A DNA stretch of 64,000 nt from contig JACVTC010000219.1 in the NCBI GenBank assembly GCA_016946835.1, positions 66,001-130,000 on the forward strand, given 5' to 3'. The notes below the pieces were generated by a model that made no database searches, had not been told where the DNA came from, and saw only the letters and a list, made by a program, of their open reading frames with translations. This stretch comes from Neocallimastix lanati (nom. inval.). Taxonomy: Eukaryota; Neocallimastigomycota; Neocallimastigomycetes; Neocallimastigales; Neocallimastigaceae. Shown here piece by piece: positions 59,321 to 64,000 of the stretch. The stretch's first letter is position 1; every line of letters begins with the position of its first letter. Made by a program: the position numbers and the translations under genes.

Positions 59321-62300
59321 TAATTACTAAACTAATAGAAATAGGATTTAACATAATTTAAAAAAAAAATAATCACAATACTTACTAGAAATAAAATCAA
59401 TCACTACATATCTATCTATAATAAACTTTATTAAAAAAAATTTTTTTTTTTTTTTATATATGATAAATATATTTCTCATTATAAATAAATATAATCCAAA
59501 TAATATATATTAATTTCGTATTATTCCAGTTTCTAAAAGATAATAAATATTCAAGGTTATAACATTGATTGATAAATAATGGATGAGGTGCATTCCTGAA
59601 AGTTACATTTCGTGATATGGCATTTATATTGCTGTAATTTAACTCTATAATTTTTTTAATATTGTTTAATACAATTAAAACTAAGTAAATTATAATCATG
59701 TTTAAAAATTAATAAAATTACATAAACTATTAAAAAATAAAATGTTTTAAATATTTTCATAACTACTTTGTAATAAAAAAGACTGAATAATTAATATTAA
59801 TCTATTAATAATAAATAATTAAATTTAAACAATAAAATTAAATAATAAATAATTAATTATAAATAAAAAATAATTATATAAATAATTTATTTTCTAATAT
59901 TTTAAATCTAAAATATTTACTTAAAAACACTCTATAATTAAAAAATAAAACAAAAAATAAAATACTAAATAATTGGAACTAATTTATTCATATTAAATAA
60001 ATTTAAGATATATAAACCTTTTTATAATTTATATGTCTTTTTTTTTATGTTAAATACTTTTTATTGTTTTTAAAAATATTCGGTATTTTATTTTATTTTT
60101 TTTATAAATATATATATAATATTTATTTCAGAAAATATGTTATTCTTATAGAATATATTTTTTTATTTTTTTTTTTTTATAATAAATATAAAAAGTAAAA
60201 TAAGAATAAATAATAATAATAAAAGAAAATCTATCTCTTAATTTGACATTATTTTTTAAAATTATTCATATAATAATTTATTTATTAAAAATTTTAAAAC
60301 GCCACATTTTCCGAAATACAACTTTGCAAAATGCAACTCCTATAAATAAATAAATACATAAATAAATAAATAAATAATAGGTAACAAGGAATAATTATGT
60401 TTTTTTTTTTTTCTCTAAAGCTTCATTGATATTTAATATATGTAAGTTAAAATTAATTTAAAATATTTTGATTTAACATCAAAACAATCATTCTAAAGTT
60501 AAACATAATTAATATGAAATAATAGAAAATTATGAAAATACAAAAAAAATATATATATATAACCCATATAATAAATGCTGACTTTTTATTTTTATATTTT
60601 TATTTTTATTTTTATTTTTTTCCTTTTTTTTAAATCAATGAATATAAATGGTTATTTGATGACTTTTTTAAAGTATAATGTAAAATTTTAATATCCTGTT
60701 CCTAATTAAACAAAATCTTTAAAAATTAAATATTAAAATTTATTTAATTGTTATTTATTCATCTATTTAATTATTTAATTAGTTAATTAATTAATTATTT
60801 ATTTACATATTTATTTAATTAATTATTTATTTAGCTTGATTTGTTATAATTATTTAGTTAATTGTAAATATGGATAAAAAAAAATAAAAATGTTTATTTA
60901 ATTTACATTCAAAATATATTTAAACTAATATAAAATTAATTTGAAAATTAATTAAAAATAATAAAAAAATACTGTATATTAGTTGTACATTATTAATATA
61001 TTGTATTAATCCTCGTTCTTAATATTAATCATTATTCCTAATATTAATTGTTGATTATATGAATCATTAATATTAAGAATAATTTGAAAAAAGGAAATAT
61101 AAAAATAATAAATAAAATTAATAAATAAAATAAATAAAATAAATATAAAAAATATATTATAATATATTAATGAATAGAATTATTATAAATGTATAATATA
61201 TATTTAATAGTATGGAGTCAAAAAAAAAATGCTTTTTAATAAATGATATAAAATAGGAAATTTAATTCAACTGATTTTTGAATAGCATAAAAGATTATTA
61301 ATTAAACTTTTAATAGGTATCATTATACTTAAATAAATGAATAAATATAATAAAATAGATAAATTATTATAAATAAATAAATAAATAAATAAATAGATAC
61401 TATTATAAATTTATTATAATATATATATAATAAAAAATATCCAAAAAAAGCAAAAAAAACAATGATGAAAAAAAAAAAAACAATGATGAAAAATATTATA
61501 AATATTATAATAATTTAAATTTTTTATAAAATTAAAAAAGATATAATAAGGAAAAAATAATTTTTAAATAGAAATAAAAGAAATAAAATAAATTGTTTAT
61601 ATTTTTTAAACAAAATAAATTGTTTTCTGTAAATAAATTGGAAAATTATTTAGATTAAACAAAGAATAAAAAATATAAAATACTTAAAGAACAATTTAAA
61701 TATTATATAATCATTATAATATATTTAAAAGTTACTTTTATTATTATTATTATTATTTTTTTTTCATGAAATATTTATTGTATTATTAAATTTGAATTTT
61801 TTTTAAAAATCTCTACGAAACCTTTAAATTATTTTTCTTTTTCTTTTCTTTTATTTATTTCTTTTATTTATTTTTTTTATTAAATTAATAATACATAATT
61901 TTAAATAAATTTGTAAATTACATATAAAAAGATGAAATACTTATTTTAGAATTTATTTTAAAATTTATCTAGAATTTTATATTAAAGTAAATTCAAGTAC
62001 AAAAAGCAAGAGGATTATTAAATAATTATTTATATTTCAAAATTATATATTATATATATAAAAGAAAGTTTACGTGTTTATAATAGTACATATTAATAAA
62101 AATATTGTATAATTAAAATTTTCATAGTATATTTATCAAAAAGGTAAATGAACTTTTTTATATGGATGTAAAAATTTAATGTATAAAAATAAGAAAAAGA
62201 TTTCATATAATTTTTTAATAGGAATTTGATTTTAAAAATATAATGTTACACTATTAATACTTTATTTTTTATTTTTACTAATTTAATTTTTATTTTTATT

Positions 62301-62487
62301 TTATTTTTTCAATATATATAAAAAATTGAAATCCATTTAATATTAATATTTTTATATATTTATTAAATTATTAAATAAATTTATTTGATAATTCGAATTT
62401 TATAAAAAAAAATAAAAATAAAAATAAAAAAATTTTTAAAAATTATAAATTAAAAATTTTATTATAATATAATAAAAAGACTTCAAA
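59321..62487. other. Long intergenic spacer, AT-rich
   Basis: Contains the right inverted-repeat arm (60271-60337) and many TTTA, AATA and TAAA microsatellites (for example 60775-60835, 61100-61145, 61375-61398). No gene, tRNA or further element was recognised. An 81-codon minus-strand frame at 59454-59699 is judged spurious. Confidence 0.6.
60271..60337 (-). repeat. Right arm of the inverted repeat around the RING gene
   Basis: Reverse complement of the arm at 57445-57510. The arms are about 2.76 kb apart and enclose the whole RING gene. Confidence 0.75.
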
Positions 62488-63955
62488 ATGGAAAATTATA
62501 CAGACTATAATGTGGAAGAAAACTATTATCAAATACCTCCGAAACCATCATATCCAATGGAAAATAAAGTTTATGAAACGTATAATTATGATTACAATTA
62601 TGACTATAACGGCATGGGAATGGGATTAGACATGAATTCAAATTTGCCTCGTCCTGCTACTCCGACTTCCCCAATGGTATCATCCTATAATACTTCACCA
62701 AGAGTTTCTTCACCAATTCCACCAAGAATATCTTCACCTATACCACAAAGAATTTCATCACCAGTGCCACAGAGAATTGCTTCACCAGTACCACAGAGAA
62801 TTGCTTCACCAGTACCACAAAGAATTGCTTCACCAGTACCACAGAGAATTGCTTCACCAGTACCACAAAGAATTGCTTCACCAGTACCACAGAGAATTGC
62901 TTCACCGGTTCCCCAAAGAAATGCTTCACCAGTACCACAAAGAAATGTTTCACCTACTCCAAGAATGGGAAATCCTACCACAAGGGATTTGCCACATTCA
63001 CCATTAAATTTCAATTTCAATTACGATGATAGTGAAGCTAATACTTCATATATTACAAATCAATATGAGGAAATGAAAAGCTTAAGAAGTTGTAGTAGTT
63101 TAGCGTCATTAAGACCTCATAAAATTACGGAAGCGAAAAGTTTAAGAAGTGCAAGTAGTGTTACTTCATTAAGTTCTTTAAGAAATCAACAAATTGATGC
63201 ACAGCTTGAACAACCTTTATCTCCTTCCACACAAAGACTTATTAATAAAAAGCAACCTTTTGATGTTATTGGTTCACCTCAAGATCAATTACAAAAATTA
63301 ATTTTCCAAGGAAAAGCTATTACTAGTCAACTTCAAAGTCTTTCTTCCCAAGATACAAAATTAGGTATATTTCTAGATATTTATTTTAAATATTTTATTT
63401 CTTTTCTTTTATTTTATTATATATATATTCCTTTTATTTTATTTTATTTTATTTTATTATTTATATATATATTATATTTTTATTTATTTTTTTATTTTTT
63501 GATTATATAATTAATTATCTATGTTGAATATTTATACAAATAAATAAATTAATAAGTCAATAAATTAATAAATTAAATAATTTTATAATATATTTATTTA
63601 TTTTAAAAACTTTATATTTTAAATTAATTATATATTTTATTTTATAAAAATAAAGAAATTTATTCTGAAGGAAAACTTCCAAGTTATGATAAATTAGTTA
63701 AAGTTGTCTCTGAAAAATTCCAAGTTCAAAGAGAAATTAATCAAGTAATTAAATCAATAAATCAATATATATATATATATATTTATATAATATGTAGTTA
63801 ATAATCAATATTTCTATAATATAATATGCTAAATATATGTTATATGTACTAAATTATTATTTTTAATACTAAAATTTTTTTAGGCCAATGCAAGACTTTT
63901 AACTATTAATTATATTGTAAATATTACAAATTTCTGTAGAACTCATCAATTACAT
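62488..63955 (+). CDS. Pro/Ser-rich protein with SPVPQRIA repeats (3' partial, at least 3 exons)
   Basis: Exons 62488-63364, 63656-63744 and 63884-63955; introns have GTATAT, GTAATT and GTAAGT donors with AG acceptors and keep frame, and the gene runs off the right edge. The N-terminus is Tyr/Asn-rich (NYDYNYDYNGMG). Then come Pro/Ser sequence and about ten 8-residue SPVPQRIA-type repeats (62700-62960, 24-bp period), then Ser-rich sequence with LRSCSSLASLRP / LRSASSVTSLSS. The better-folded part begins at QLQKLIFQGKAITSQLQSL and continues over the exon junctions (GKLPSYDKLVKVVSEKFQ, ANARLLTINYIVNITNFCRTHQLH). Its helical look suggests a conserved domain, but I do not recognise it. Confidence 0.8.
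62700..62960 (+). repeat. 24-bp tandem repeat encoding SPVPQRIA
   Basis: Units of the type TCACCAGTACCACAGAGAATTGCT repeat about ten times inside the Pro-rich gene. Outer units vary (SPIPPRIS, SPVPQRNA, SPTPR); inner ones are nearly identical, alternating between CAG and CAA. Confidence 0.93.
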
Positions 63956-64000
63956 GTAAGTAAATAATAGTAAATAATATTAATAGATATATATAAGTTT

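Noticed and set aside
59454-59699. 81-codon minus-strand frame downstream of the RING gene
   Set aside because: Low complexity at both ends, no motif, no splice context; only the middle (NAPHPLFINQCYNLEYLL) looks protein-like, too little to support a gene.
62685-63020. Overlapping frames on both strands in the SPVPQRIA repeat
   Set aside because: A 24-bp repeat leaves several frames open; only the plus frame from 62488 continues into spliced exons.

Overview
The window is a very AT-rich nuclear eukaryotic sequence. Spacers consist of long A and T runs, ATT and TTTA microsatellites and poly(A) tracts. Genes have short AT-rich introns of the GTAAGT, GTAATT or GTATAT ... AG type. The proteins are rich in Asn, Lys and Glu, and there is a Ty1/copia element, a LINE and a flavour of fungal housekeeping genes. 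The best guess is an early-diverging fungus, most like an anaerobic gut fungus (Neocallimastigomycota). This is inferred from composition and gene style; no rRNA or marker gene in the window proves it.

Region 1 (1-29026, +): one giant gene, open at the left edge. Two huge same-frame open frames (to 17401 and from 17402) are best read as a single gene joined by a 117-nt, phase-1, frame-preserving intron (17364-17480). The product is at least 9,635 residues. It starts as a repetitive coiled coil (188-residue units), passes through basic KRKRKVKK and LIP-type helix motifs, then acidic 155-residue and IEESKPENEEQVEN-type repeats, and ends with two hydrophobic segments that look like a membrane anchor. 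It is the most unusual item in the window.

Region 2 (29027-35757): gene-poor sequence with decayed mobile DNA: a 139-bp tandem duplication, a coding relic, a degraded copia-like gag remnant, and a 5'-truncated LINE (32510-34864, minus) with a 12-bp target duplication. A second truncated copy of a related element is nested inside it with its own 11-bp target duplication.

Region 3 (35758-48635, all genes minus): an 8-exon Rab GDP-dissociation inhibitor (first coding exon is only the ATG), a large low-complexity spacer with a 354-bp ATT array, an unrecognised multi-pass membrane protein, a solo LTR with perfect target duplication, and a 9-exon ZRSR2/Urp-type splicing factor with a 25-nt microexon.

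Region 4 (48636-60340): a wrecked copy of a RING-finger gene, a young full-length Ty1/copia retrotransposon (51232-56887, minus, 616-bp LTRs nearly identical, tRNA-Lys-like internal primer site), and the intact Cys-rich RING gene (58229-59320, +) lying between a 66-bp inverted repeat pair.

Region 5 (60341-64000): AT-rich spacer and the 5' part of a Pro-rich protein gene with SPVPQRIA octapeptide repeats, running off the right edge.

Exon boundaries were set by eye from splice signals, reading-frame continuity and remembered family sequences. No alignment was run.
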